This document shows, one piece after another, positions 8,645-15,567 of a stretch of 64,000 nt of DNA (position 1 is its first letter; every line of letters begins with the position of its first letter). The notes beneath the pieces were generated by a model. That model made no database searches, was not told the DNA's origin, and saw only the letters and a program-made list of their open reading frames with translations. This DNA is from an uncultured Eubacteriales bacterium (lineage in GTDB: Bacteria; Bacillota; Clostridia; Peptostreptococcales; Anaerovoracaceae). The position numbers were made by a program, and so were the translations under genes. The DNA lies in contig UQNJ01000001.1 in the NCBI GenBank assembly GCA_900542295.1, positions 124,001-188,000 on the forward strand. The letters run 5' to 3'.

Positions 8645-9553
8645 TTATCTTACCATAAGGTTCATCAATATAACAGTAATAATTGACGCAAGTATACCAT
8701 GTGATATTTTGATTTTTAAAATGTCCATTAGGCCTATACCTGTTCCTCCGGTCATAGACATTGACTGTCCTATAACCGACATTCCGCCAAAAGACACGAG
8801 AAACGAAGATATTATTGCTTTCGTCTTGATACTGATATCGCAAAGTCCTACAAAATTGATACCTATGGTCATCTCAAAAATACCTTTGATAAATCCCTCT
8901 ATCCACTGATATTTCAATCCTGAAAACACGCCCCAATGTTCAAGCAGTGTTATCCCGATTGTAAAAAACATCAAGTATGCCAAAATCATCGCCATTGCTT
9001 TAAACCCGCATACTATGGACTCTGTAAAATTTTCGAGATAATCCTTGCTGCAATCAGTATTGTTTTTAAATGATGCAAGCCCCTGTTCCTCATTACTCCT
9101 GAAAACCAATCCGTTAATAAGCGCCCCTGCATAATGAGCTGAAGCAATCACAAAAGCAGCCTTTTGACTTCCGATAAAATTTCCCACTGTAAATAATATA
9201 AATGCAGGTCCTGTCACAAGGGAATAACTTAAAATACTTATGCCTTTATTTGTCGTAATTTTATTTTCTTTAACAAAGTCTCCCACAACCTTTGCTCCCA
9301 TAGGATATCCGGACAGAAATGCAACTGCAAAAGGATAAATACCTGACGGAAGTCTCCTCAAATCTCCCGTTTTCTTTATAAATTCCGAAAAAATAAAAAA
9401 TGGAAGCATCACAGGTACTATAGAATTTATCCAGAGCACTATGGCTGTCTTTGAGCCCATCTCTGTAACCTGTGGAAATACTATCATAACCACCGAAAAC
9501 ATTGCGGCCAGTAAAACTATGAATTGAGTTTTTCTCGATTTATCTATCTTCAT
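8645..9553 (-). CDS. ylbJ: YlbJ-like sporulation integral membrane protein
   Basis: A 302-aa protein with about eight hydrophobic segments, related to nucleoside-recognition (Gate) domain membrane proteins. FLSGYPMGAK (about 77-86) and repeated glycine-rich turns such as SFGGMSVIGQ match the YlbJ/SpoIIM-era family needed for spore cortex formation in Bacillus. It lies immediately upstream of tmcAL (ylbM) with a four-base gap, as in the Bacillus order. A role in spore formation is inferred from family and neighbourhood; no substrate can be read. Confidence 0.75.
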   Translation of the reverse strand: MKIDKSRKTQFIVLLAAMFSVVMIVFPQVTEMGSKTAIVLWINSIVPVMLPFFIFSEFIKKTGDLRRLPSGIYPFAVAFLSGYPMGAKVVGDFVKENKITTNKGISILSYSLVTGPAFILFTVGNFIGSQKAAFVIASAHYAGALINGLVFRSNEEQGLASFKNNTDCSKDYLENFTESIVCGFKAMAMILAYLMFFTIGITLLEHWGVFSGLKYQWIEGFIKGIFEMTIGINFVGLCDISIKTKAIISSFLVSFGGMSVIGQSMSMTGGTGIGLMDILKIKISHGILASIITVILMNLMVR

Positions 9554-9599
9554 ACACCTATATTATTCATGCAGGCGTATTTTTAGAATATATATTAAA

Positions 9600-9623
9600 C
9601 GGGACCGCTGTTTAACGATCCCG
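9600..9623. terminator. Hairpin between the coiled-coil gene and ylbJ
   Basis: CGGGACCG (9600-9607) pairs with CGATCCCG (9616-9623) with one G-U pair and an eight-base loop. T-rich bases follow on both strands. It probably ends the rsmD-coaD-coiled-coil transcript, perhaps incompletely. Confidence 0.5.
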
Positions 9624-9638
9624 CTTTTCATTGTATTT

Positions 9639-10205
9639 TTATTCTTCTCCCGGTGCAAAAGTACCGCTTTCAACTTCATTCTGTGTTTTATAAGCTAAAT
9701 TCTTCATTTCTTCTCTGTTTGCTGCCAAGGTCTCGTTTATGCCTGCAAATGTATTTTCAAGATTTGTGTACATTTCCCCGAAATATTTCATATTAAGCTC
9801 GTCCATTTTTCCCTGCATATCATAAAGCATCTTGTCCACATAATCGTAAGTTCTCATTCTCAAAACTCTTGCATGAGTCTCTGCGTCCTGCTTTATTTCC
9901 GCTGCTAATTTTGTAGCTCTCAAAGTTATATCATCTGTTTCAACAAGATAATCAGCCTGTTTCTTAGCCTCTCTTATGATACGCTCATATTCCGCCTTGG
10001 CCTCTCCTAAAATTCTGTCTCTTTCATCCCTTATCCATTTAGCCTGCTGAACATCATCCGGTAATGCGAGCCTTATTTCTCTTACTATCTGAAATATTTC
10101 TTCCGCATCTACCATGATTTTGTTCGAAAGAGGCAATCCTGTCGCATCATCCACGATATCTTCCAATTCTTCGAGCAGTTTTAAAACTTTCATTGTATCT
10201 TCCAT
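9639..10205 (-). CDS. Coiled-coil protein of the DivIVA/ATPase-like type, coaD-linked
   Basis: A 188-aa soluble protein that is highly charged and helical: the stretch from about residue 65 to 160 reads as a coiled coil (KWIRDERDRILGEAK, EYERIIREAKKQAD). No catalytic motif is visible. Such proteins commonly follow coaD in Clostridia and are often loosely labelled ATPase; the function is unknown. A longer GTG-initiated form from 10244 exists. I prefer the ATG at 10205, which overlaps the coaD stop (TAATG) and is preceded by GAAAGGAAG, a translationally coupled arrangement. Confidence 0.7.
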   Translation of the reverse strand: MEDTMKVLKLLEELEDIVDDATGLPLSNKIMVDAEEIFQIVREIRLALPDDVQQAKWIRDERDRILGEAKAEYERIIREAKKQADYLVETDDITLRATKLAAEIKQDAETHARVLRMRTYDYVDKMLYDMQGKMDELNMKYFGEMYTNLENTFAGINETLAANREEMKNLAYKTQNEVESGTFAPGEE

Positions 10206-10690
10206 TACTTGTTCAATCTTCCTTTCATTTTTTCTAATACGCACGGCGGTACAAGATTTTCTCCGTCTCCGCCAAGAGAGATTACCTGCTTGGCCATGGT
10301 AGAGCTTATAAATGCATATTTTGAATCTGCCATAAGAAACACCGTTTCGATGCCTTCTTTATACAAATAGCGATGAAGCTGCGCCATCTGCTGTTCAGAA
10401 TCAAAGTCGCTCATGCCTCTCAAACCTCTGACTACTACATTAAAGTTGTTTCTGTTTACGAAATCAGCCAAAAGCCCGTCACACATGTCCACCTTTACAT
10501 TATCAATTTCTGAAACGGCCTCTTTAATCATTTCCATTCTTTCTTCAAACGAAAACATAGTTTTTTTTTCGAGGTTTACTACAACTCCTATAACCACCTC
10601 ATCAAATATGTCAGCCGCCCTTTGTATAATATCAAGATGCCCCAATGTGAGCGGATCAAACGATCCGGCATATAATGCCTTGATTTTCAT
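10205..10690 (-). CDS. coaD: Phosphopantetheine adenylyltransferase
   Basis: Fourth step of coenzyme A synthesis: ATP plus 4'-phosphopantetheine to dephospho-CoA. The product is 161 aa with GSFDPLTLGH (9-18) carrying the adenylyl-transfer histidine His18, and ISST near residue 128. The reading frame extends upstream, but the ATG at 10690 has GGAGGAAAG just before it and gives the canonical MKIKALYAGSFDP start. It follows rsmD, the order seen in most Firmicutes, and its stop codon overlaps the next start. Confidence 0.97.
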   Translation of the reverse strand: MKIKALYAGSFDPLTLGHLDIIQRAADIFDEVVIGVVVNLEKKTMFSFEERMEMIKEAVSEIDNVKVDMCDGLLADFVNRNNFNVVVRGLRGMSDFDSEQQMAQLHRYLYKEGIETVFLMADSKYAFISSTMAKQVISLGGDGENLVPPCVLEKMKGRLNK

Positions 10691-10794
10691 AAACTTTCCT
10701 CCGAATTCTTTGAAATTTATTTTATCACAGATAAATTTCATAATCAACCTTTATTGAATTGGTTAAAAGCTTACTCATAAAGGTCTGTAAATAT

Positions 10795-11334
10795 TTATGC
10801 CCATGTATAAAGACTCAAAAATATATGACCGTACTTTCTTTCTTTTATCTTTACAAATCCGTTTATTTCTTCGGGCATATCCTGATATTTTCCGTGTTCT
10901 GCCACTATAACTCCATCTTCCGAAAGCAAGTCCAGTTCATTTATTTTTGAAAAAACTTTTTCATATAGATTTTCTTCATAGGGAGGGTCCACTATAAATA
11001 CGTCTGCCTTTTCTCTTATTCTTTCGAGGCATCTGTTAAAATCCCCTGCATATACAACTGCACCTTCTGCTTCACAATGGGCTATATTTCTCTTGATTAT
11101 ACCTATACTAACTTTAGAGTTGTCACAAAAATAACATTTTTTTGCTCCTCTTGATAAAGCTTCAATGCCTAAGTTTCCTGTTCCTGCAAACAAATCCACA
11201 CATACAGAACCGGGGATATCGTTTGACAATATGCTGAACATAGCTTCTTTCACTTTGTCGGTAGTAGGTCTTATATCGTAATTTTCAGGCGTTTCAAGTC
11301 TTCTGCCCTTGTAATTTCCTGCGATTATTCTCAT
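10795..11334 (-). CDS. rsmD: 16S rRNA (guanine(966)-N2)-methyltransferase RsmD
   Basis: SAM-dependent methylation of G966 in 16S rRNA. The Rossmann SAM loop DLFAGTGNLGIEAL (47-60) and catalytic DPPY (116-119) are visible in a 179-aa protein of normal length. It is the first gene of the rsmD-coaD-coiled-coil run and is divergent from the spore protein gene. Confidence 0.93.
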   Translation of the reverse strand: MRIIAGNYKGRRLETPENYDIRPTTDKVKEAMFSILSNDIPGSVCVDLFAGTGNLGIEALSRGAKKCYFCDNSKVSIGIIKRNIAHCEAEGAVVYAGDFNRCLERIREKADVFIVDPPYEENLYEKVFSKINELDLLSEDGVIVAEHGKYQDMPEEINGFVKIKERKYGHIFLSLYTWA

Positions 11335-11445
11335 ATGAATTCCTCTTTTCGCTTTTTAATATCTATGCAATTATATTACCCCATTGAGCTTTTAAAAGCA
11401 AATAATTAAATTTCCAATGGAAACCATCAAATCCAATTATTTCAT

Positions 11446-11475
11446 GACATATTATTTTATCCTGGTATCAAACTA
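11446..11475 (+). promoter_or_regulatory. Candidate forespore (sigma-G/F) promoter of the SASP gene
   Basis: GACATA (11446-11451), 17-base spacer and CAAACTA (11469-11475) about 25 bases before the ATG. Compared with the known sigma-G elements (GHATR and CATNHTA) each half has one mismatch. The call leans on the gene being a spore protein. Confidence 0.4.
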
Positions 11476-11500
11476 TTACTGTAATAGGAGGTGAACAAAA

Positions 11501-11701
11501 ATGTCATTACAGGATAAGATGAACATCAATGCAAAACCTGCATTAAACAGTCTGAAGACTGAAGTTGCTAATGAGCTTGGTCTTTCTAACTATGAACAGA
11601 CTGACAAGGGTAACCTTACTGCAAGACAGAACGGTTACGTTGGCGGCTATATGACTAAGAAGTTGGTTGAAATGGCTGAAAGACAGTTAGCAGGAAAATA
11701 G
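11501..11701 (+). CDS. Alpha/beta-type small acid-soluble spore protein
   Basis: DNA-coating protein of the dormant spore that protects the chromosome from UV and heat and is an amino-acid store at germination. The 66-aa product has the expected N-terminal ALNSLKTEVANELG with the GPR protease site at Glu21-Val22, and the C-terminal signature GNLTARQNGYVGGYMTKKLV. A strong AGGAGGTG site precedes the ATG. It is monocistronic with its own terminator. This is the clearest evidence that the organism sporulates. Confidence 0.95.
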   Translation: MSLQDKMNINAKPALNSLKTEVANELGLSNYEQTDKGNLTARQNGYVGGYMTKKLVEMAERQLAGK

Positions 11702-11743
11702 TTTCCCGCTAAACAAAATTTATCTTTATATTTCTTAACAGAA

Positions 11744-11779
11744 GAATGCCCGGATTTGTAAACTTTCCGGGCATTTTTC
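11744..11779. terminator. Bidirectional terminator between the SASP gene and recG
   Basis: GAATGCCCGGA (11744-11754) pairs with TCCGGGCATTT (11766-11776), followed by a T-run on the plus strand and A-run preceding it, between two converging genes. Confidence 0.85.
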
Positions 11780-11786
11780 TTGTAAA

Positions 11787-13832
11787 TTATAAATTTAGCC
11801 GGATATTTTCTCCGAACATTTTTTTAATTCTTTTCCGTATTCCGAAATATTTTTTCTTTTCGAGACATCTGTCTTCTTCTATTATCTCACCGGCAGCTTG
11901 CTTTGCCTTTTCAAGAATATAGCCGTGCCTTATAAGGTCACTTATATTTAATTCAGGAAGCCCGTGCTGCCTTGTGCCGAATATTTCTCCCGGACCTCTG
12001 AGTTTAAGATCCTCCTCTGCTATTACAAATCCGTCCTCGGTAGAACACATTATTTCATTTCGCTTTCTTGAAACTTTGCTTTCATGCCCTGAAATGAGAA
12101 TACAATATGATTGGTGCTTTCCTCTGCCTACTCTTCCTCTCAGCTGATGCAGCTGTGCAAGTCCGAACCTTTCACAGTTTTCTATAACCATAACCGTTGC
12201 GTTTGCGACATCTATCCCAACTTCTATTACTACTGTTGAAACTATTATATCAGTATTACCTGATGCGAAGCTTTCCATTACGCGATCTTTCTCTTCCTGC
12301 TTCATAGCGCCGTGAATCAGACCGATTTTGATATCAGTATAAAGTGTTTTTAGTTCCTCATATATTTCTTCAGCCGACCTGCAGTCTATACTTTCCGATT
12401 CTTCTATAAGGGGTGCTACAACATATGCCTGACGCCCTTCTTTGACCTTGCTGTATACAAACTCATATATAGCGTCTCTTGAATCTGCATTTCTTAAAAA
12501 CGTCTTTACCGGTTGTCTTCCCTTCGGCATCGTGTCTATTACGGATATATCCAAGTCTCCGTAAAGAATTACCGCCAGAGTCCTCGGAATCGGTGTGGCA
12601 GTCATTACAAGTACATTGGGATTGTGACCTTTTTCTGCAAGCAGGCTCCTTTGATTAACGCCAAATCTGTGTTGTTCATCCGTAACTACCATTCCTAAAG
12701 ACCTGAATTTGACTCCGGGCTGTATTATGGCATGAGTACCTACTAAAATATCTGTTGTTCCGGCTTCAAGATTTTCAAGTGTCTGTTTTTTTTCTTTGCT
12801 TTTCATACTGCTGCAAAGTAAACCGACATTAAGTCCAAAAGGTTCAAAATCGCGTTTAAGAGATGCAAAATGCTGTTTTGCAAGAAGCTCTGTCGGAGCC
12901 ATCATTACCGCTTGAAAACCTGCTTTTACAGTTTTGTACATAGCAAGTTCAGCAACAACAGTCTTTCCTGAACCCACATCACCCTGAACAAGCCTGTTCA
13001 TCGCCCTTGAAGAAGACATATCGTTTTGGACTTCTTCCCAAACTCTCTTCTGCCCGTCTGTCAGCTCAAAGGGGAGCCTTTCCAGGAAATCATCGGCTGA
13101 GATTTGCTGTTTCGGAATTATTATTCCGTCGCTTTCTCTCTGTCCTTTTTTAATATAAAAAAGTCCTGTCTGAAGTACCAAAAGTTCCTCAAATATCAGC
13201 CTGTATCTACCTTCCCTTATATTCCGCTCATCCTTTGGAAAATGCACGTTTTTAATGGCATAGGCAGGACTGCACAAGTTATACTTCCGTACTATCTCAT
13301 CCGGCAGCCATTCCTCCTCTTCATCTGCAAGTATTGCTGCTTCCATCTGCATCTTGCGCATATTTGCCTGAGTGATTCCCTCAGTCAGAGGATATATCGG
13401 AAGAATTCCTCTGACATCATCCTTATCTCCAAGCTTATGAAATTCAGGATGGGCCATTTGTCTGCGCCCCCCGTTAAGAGTTATTTTTCCGTAGAAAGTA
13501 TATTCCGAGCCTATGTTAAAGTAATTTGCCAGATACCTGCCGTTGAAAAATAATACTTCAAGTTCAGCCGACTCATCCTGAACAAGTATCCTCAACGGTG
13601 TTTTTTTATTATATGGGTTTCCGCGAATCTGTCTTGCTATTACCTTGCCTTTTATCAGGACATCCTTATCGAAAGGAGCTTCCATTATATATGATACTTG
13701 TCTTCTGTCCTCATATTTTTTAGGAAAGAGGTGAAGCAGATCGTCTATAGTGTCTATATTCATATTATTAAGCAATTTGCGCTTCTTATCTCCCACCCCT
13801 TTAATGGCTGAGACCTTATCCTGCAGGTTCAT
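11787..13832 (-). CDS. recG: ATP-dependent DNA helicase RecG
   Basis: Superfamily 2 translocase that reverses stalled replication forks and branch-migrates Holliday junctions. The 681-aa protein has the N-terminal wedge/OB domain (about 1-220), Walker A GDVGSGKT, the helicase box DEQH, TATPIPRTLA and the C-terminal helicase motif QLRGRVGRG. Length and motifs are complete. It overlaps the Asp23-family gene by 17 bases, as in the rpmB-yloU-recG neighbourhood of Firmicutes. Confidence 0.97.
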   Translation of the reverse strand: MNLQDKVSAIKGVGDKKRKLLNNMNIDTIDDLLHLFPKKYEDRRQVSYIMEAPFDKDVLIKGKVIARQIRGNPYNKKTPLRILVQDESAELEVLFFNGRYLANYFNIGSEYTFYGKITLNGGRRQMAHPEFHKLGDKDDVRGILPIYPLTEGITQANMRKMQMEAAILADEEEEWLPDEIVRKYNLCSPAYAIKNVHFPKDERNIREGRYRLIFEELLVLQTGLFYIKKGQRESDGIIIPKQQISADDFLERLPFELTDGQKRVWEEVQNDMSSSRAMNRLVQGDVGSGKTVVAELAMYKTVKAGFQAVMMAPTELLAKQHFASLKRDFEPFGLNVGLLCSSMKSKEKKQTLENLEAGTTDILVGTHAIIQPGVKFRSLGMVVTDEQHRFGVNQRSLLAEKGHNPNVLVMTATPIPRTLAVILYGDLDISVIDTMPKGRQPVKTFLRNADSRDAIYEFVYSKVKEGRQAYVVAPLIEESESIDCRSAEEIYEELKTLYTDIKIGLIHGAMKQEEKDRVMESFASGNTDIIVSTVVIEVGIDVANATVMVIENCERFGLAQLHQLRGRVGRGKHQSYCILISGHESKVSRKRNEIMCSTEDGFVIAEEDLKLRGPGEIFGTRQHGLPELNISDLIRHGYILEKAKQAAGEIIEEDRCLEKKKYFGIRKRIKKMFGENIRLNL

Positions 13833-14229
13833 ATTCTCTCTTTACCTCTATGTTTCTCTCCGCTACATTTTTGGACTTTACTCCGACTATCTTCAGAATC
13901 AATTCTCCTCCATATTCCGGAAACATCGTCTGCATCTTATTTTGCAGCTCATCAAGTACAGTCTCTGTAACAGACTTTATACTTGAACCGAAGATGATTA
14001 CAGTATAAAACACGATCTTATATTTATTGCCTGTTTCTTCAAACTCAAAGTGTCCCGAAAGATCACCGGTGCCGATTTTTTTATATGTGCCTATGATTTT
14101 TCCTTTCTCAGTAGCCGGAAAAATTCTGTCGCCTGCCTCGAGAGCAGATTTTATTATAGCTTTAGCGATTACGCTTTCATTTACCGCTATATCTCCAAGA
14201 GCGGTAGTCTTTTTTATAATCATGCCCAA
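13816..14229 (-). CDS. Asp23/Gls24 family (YloU-like) protein
   Basis: A 137-aa protein matching the Asp23/Gls24 (DUF322) family: a short N-terminal beta segment (GDIAVNESVIAKAI), a central variable part and a helix pair near the C-terminus with VGVKSKNVAERN. Family members are membrane-peripheral and linked to cell-envelope stress or fatty-acid kinase genes. In Bacillus yloU lies between rpmB and fakA; here the fakA and sdaA genes are absent and recG follows directly. The start could be GTG/ATG at 14229 or the ATG at 14223. Confidence 0.75.
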   Translation of the reverse strand: MGMIIKKTTALGDIAVNESVIAKAIIKSALEAGDRIFPATEKGKIIGTYKKIGTGDLSGHFEFEETGNKYKIVFYTVIIFGSSIKSVTETVLDELQNKMQTMFPEYGGELILKIVGVKSKNVAERNIEVKREYEPAG

Positions 14230-14315
14230 TTTCCTGCTTTCGCTTTTTTTATTATTTTACCATATATCTGCACACTTTTGCATAGCTTTTCATAATATAA
14301 CTAAGGAGGCTTTAT

Positions 14316-14498
14316 ATGAACAATAACTGTCGTAAAAAGAAATGTTTTAACTTTTATAAAGAAACCAAGGACATCGGTTTTGTACTGTTGGTTTTCGGCA
14401 TAGTTACAGTATGCGCTTTCTTTTTGCCTCCTAAGGCATGGATCGTAGTGCTGGGAATTATACTGATAATATGTGGTATAACTCTTTTAAAAAAATAA
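14316..14498 (+). CDS. Small two-helix membrane protein of unknown function
   Basis: 60-aa product. A basic, cysteine-containing head (MNNNCRKKKCFNFYK) is followed by two hydrophobic segments at about 19-36 and 41-57 and ends with KK. TAAGGAGG lies about 8 bases upstream of the ATG, which makes translation credible despite the size. It is divergent from the Asp23-family gene. I do not recognise the family. Confidence 0.6.
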   Translation: MNNNCRKKKCFNFYKETKDIGFVLLVFGIVTVCAFFLPPKAWIVVLGIILIICGITLLKK

Positions 14499-14542
14499 TA
14501 TTCTACTTAACGGCAATGTTTCAGATGTCACAAAATTGTACG

Positions 14543-14576
14543 AAAAAAGGAACTGCATTCCAAAAGCAGTTCCTTT
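14543..14576. terminator. Terminator of rpmB (and possibly of the small membrane gene)
   Basis: AAAGGAACTGC (14546-14556) pairs perfectly with GCAGTTCCTTT (14566-14576). On the minus strand six T residues follow, so it mainly serves rpmB. Confidence 0.8.
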
Positions 14577-14592
14577 AAAGTAATCTTTCTAA

Positions 14593-14787
14593 TTAGATGG
14601 CACGGTTCACTTTATTTGATTTGAGACATTTAGTACATACATTAGCTCTTCTTACTGTGCCATTCTCTTCAGCGATTCTTACAGTCTGGATATTTGCATT
14701 CCATTTTCTTCTTGTGTGTCTCATGGAATGGGATACAGCGTTTCCTGAAACCTGTCCTTTACCACATATTTCGCACTTTCTTGACAT
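14593..14787 (-). CDS. rpmB: 50S ribosomal protein L28
   Basis: 64-aa large-subunit protein with CEICGKG near the N-terminus and a second cysteine pair CTKC near the C-terminus, a zinc-binding L28. A GAGGTGCGG-type ribosome site is upstream. It has its own promoter and terminator, and is followed across an intergenic region by the Asp23-family gene, its usual neighbour. Confidence 0.95.
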   Translation of the reverse strand: MSRKCEICGKGQVSGNAVSHSMRHTRRKWNANIQTVRIAEENGTVRRANVCTKCLKSNKVNRAI

Positions 14788-14865
14788 CTACCGCACCTCC
14801 TCTTGGTATATTAAACATGCTTTGCATTTCTTCTTAATTTATTTGTCCGCACTCGAACGAATATC

Positions 14866-14894
14866 ATTGTACCACAAGTAAACAGCTGATTCAA
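14866..14894 (-). promoter_or_regulatory. Sigma-A promoter of rpmB
   Basis: Minus-strand TTGAAT (14894-14889), 17-base spacer, TACAAT (14871-14866), about 80 bases ahead of rpmB. The 130 bases between this promoter and nrdG show nothing else recognisable. Confidence 0.65.
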
Positions 14895-15024
14895 GCATTT
14901 TTTCCTTTAGCTTATATATTTTTATATTTATATTTTCAAGTTAATTTATGTATTGCGGCATTATTGCTTTGCAGCTTATCGACCTTAAATTACCGTCATT
15001 CCTTGAATAAAGTTCCTGAATAAA

Positions 15025-15567
15025 TTATTTCATATATTTTTGGCTTAAAACAACTTTTCCTTCATTGCGTGTATTTTTCATATCTATAACTCTCTGATTG
15101 CCGCTTCCCCTGAAAAGAAGCGTAAGGTCTCTAAGCTCAGCCACATATCTGCCGTCAACCAGAATATCTATCTGTGATAAAAGCTTATCTACTGCTTCAT
15201 TTTTCATTGAAATCAGTTCCTCATAAGTATAACCTGTGTAAGACATCAGATTCAGCTCCGGTCTTGCTTCTTTAAGTGCCACAGCCAGATTGTAAAAACT
15301 TTCAGGCTGACAGAACGGCTCGCCGCCGCTGAAAGTAACTCCGTCCAGCAGAGGATCACTGCAAACAGCCTCCACTATTTTAGAAAGATCGCAGTCATAT
15401 CCGCCGTTAAAGTCATGGGTATCCTTATTGTGACAACCCTTGCATCCATGCGGACATCCCTGGCAAAAGACTACAAAGCGAAGCCCGGGACCATCTACGA
15501 TGGATTCCCGGACAACTCCTGCAAGTCTTATTGTATTAAAGTTTTTCAAATCCCGATTGGACATCAT
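15025..15567 (-). CDS. nrdG: Anaerobic ribonucleotide reductase activating protein NrdG
   Basis: Radical-SAM enzyme that installs the glycyl radical on NrdD. From the start used here (180 aa) Cys38-X3-Cys42-X2-Cys45 binds the [4Fe-4S] cluster, and TFSGGEPF is the usual SAM-binding GGE motif. Two adjacent ATG codons (15567, 15564) follow a weak AGGG; an upstream extension to 15627 lacks family resemblance. It overlaps the end of nrdD by about 30 bases, so it is translated from the same message. Confidence 0.93.
   Translation of the reverse strand: MMSNRDLKNFNTIRLAGVVRESIVDGPGLRFVVFCQGCPHGCKGCHNKDTHDFNGGYDCDLSKIVEAVCSDPLLDGVTFSGGEPFCQPESFYNLAVALKEARPELNLMSYTGYTYEELISMKNEAVDKLLSQIDILVDGRYVAELRDLTLLFRGSGNQRVIDMKNTRNEGKVVLSQKYMK

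Noticed and set aside
11446..11475. Calling the SASP promoter a certain sigma-G promoter.
   Set aside because: Both elements deviate by one base from the consensus, so it is listed only as a candidate.
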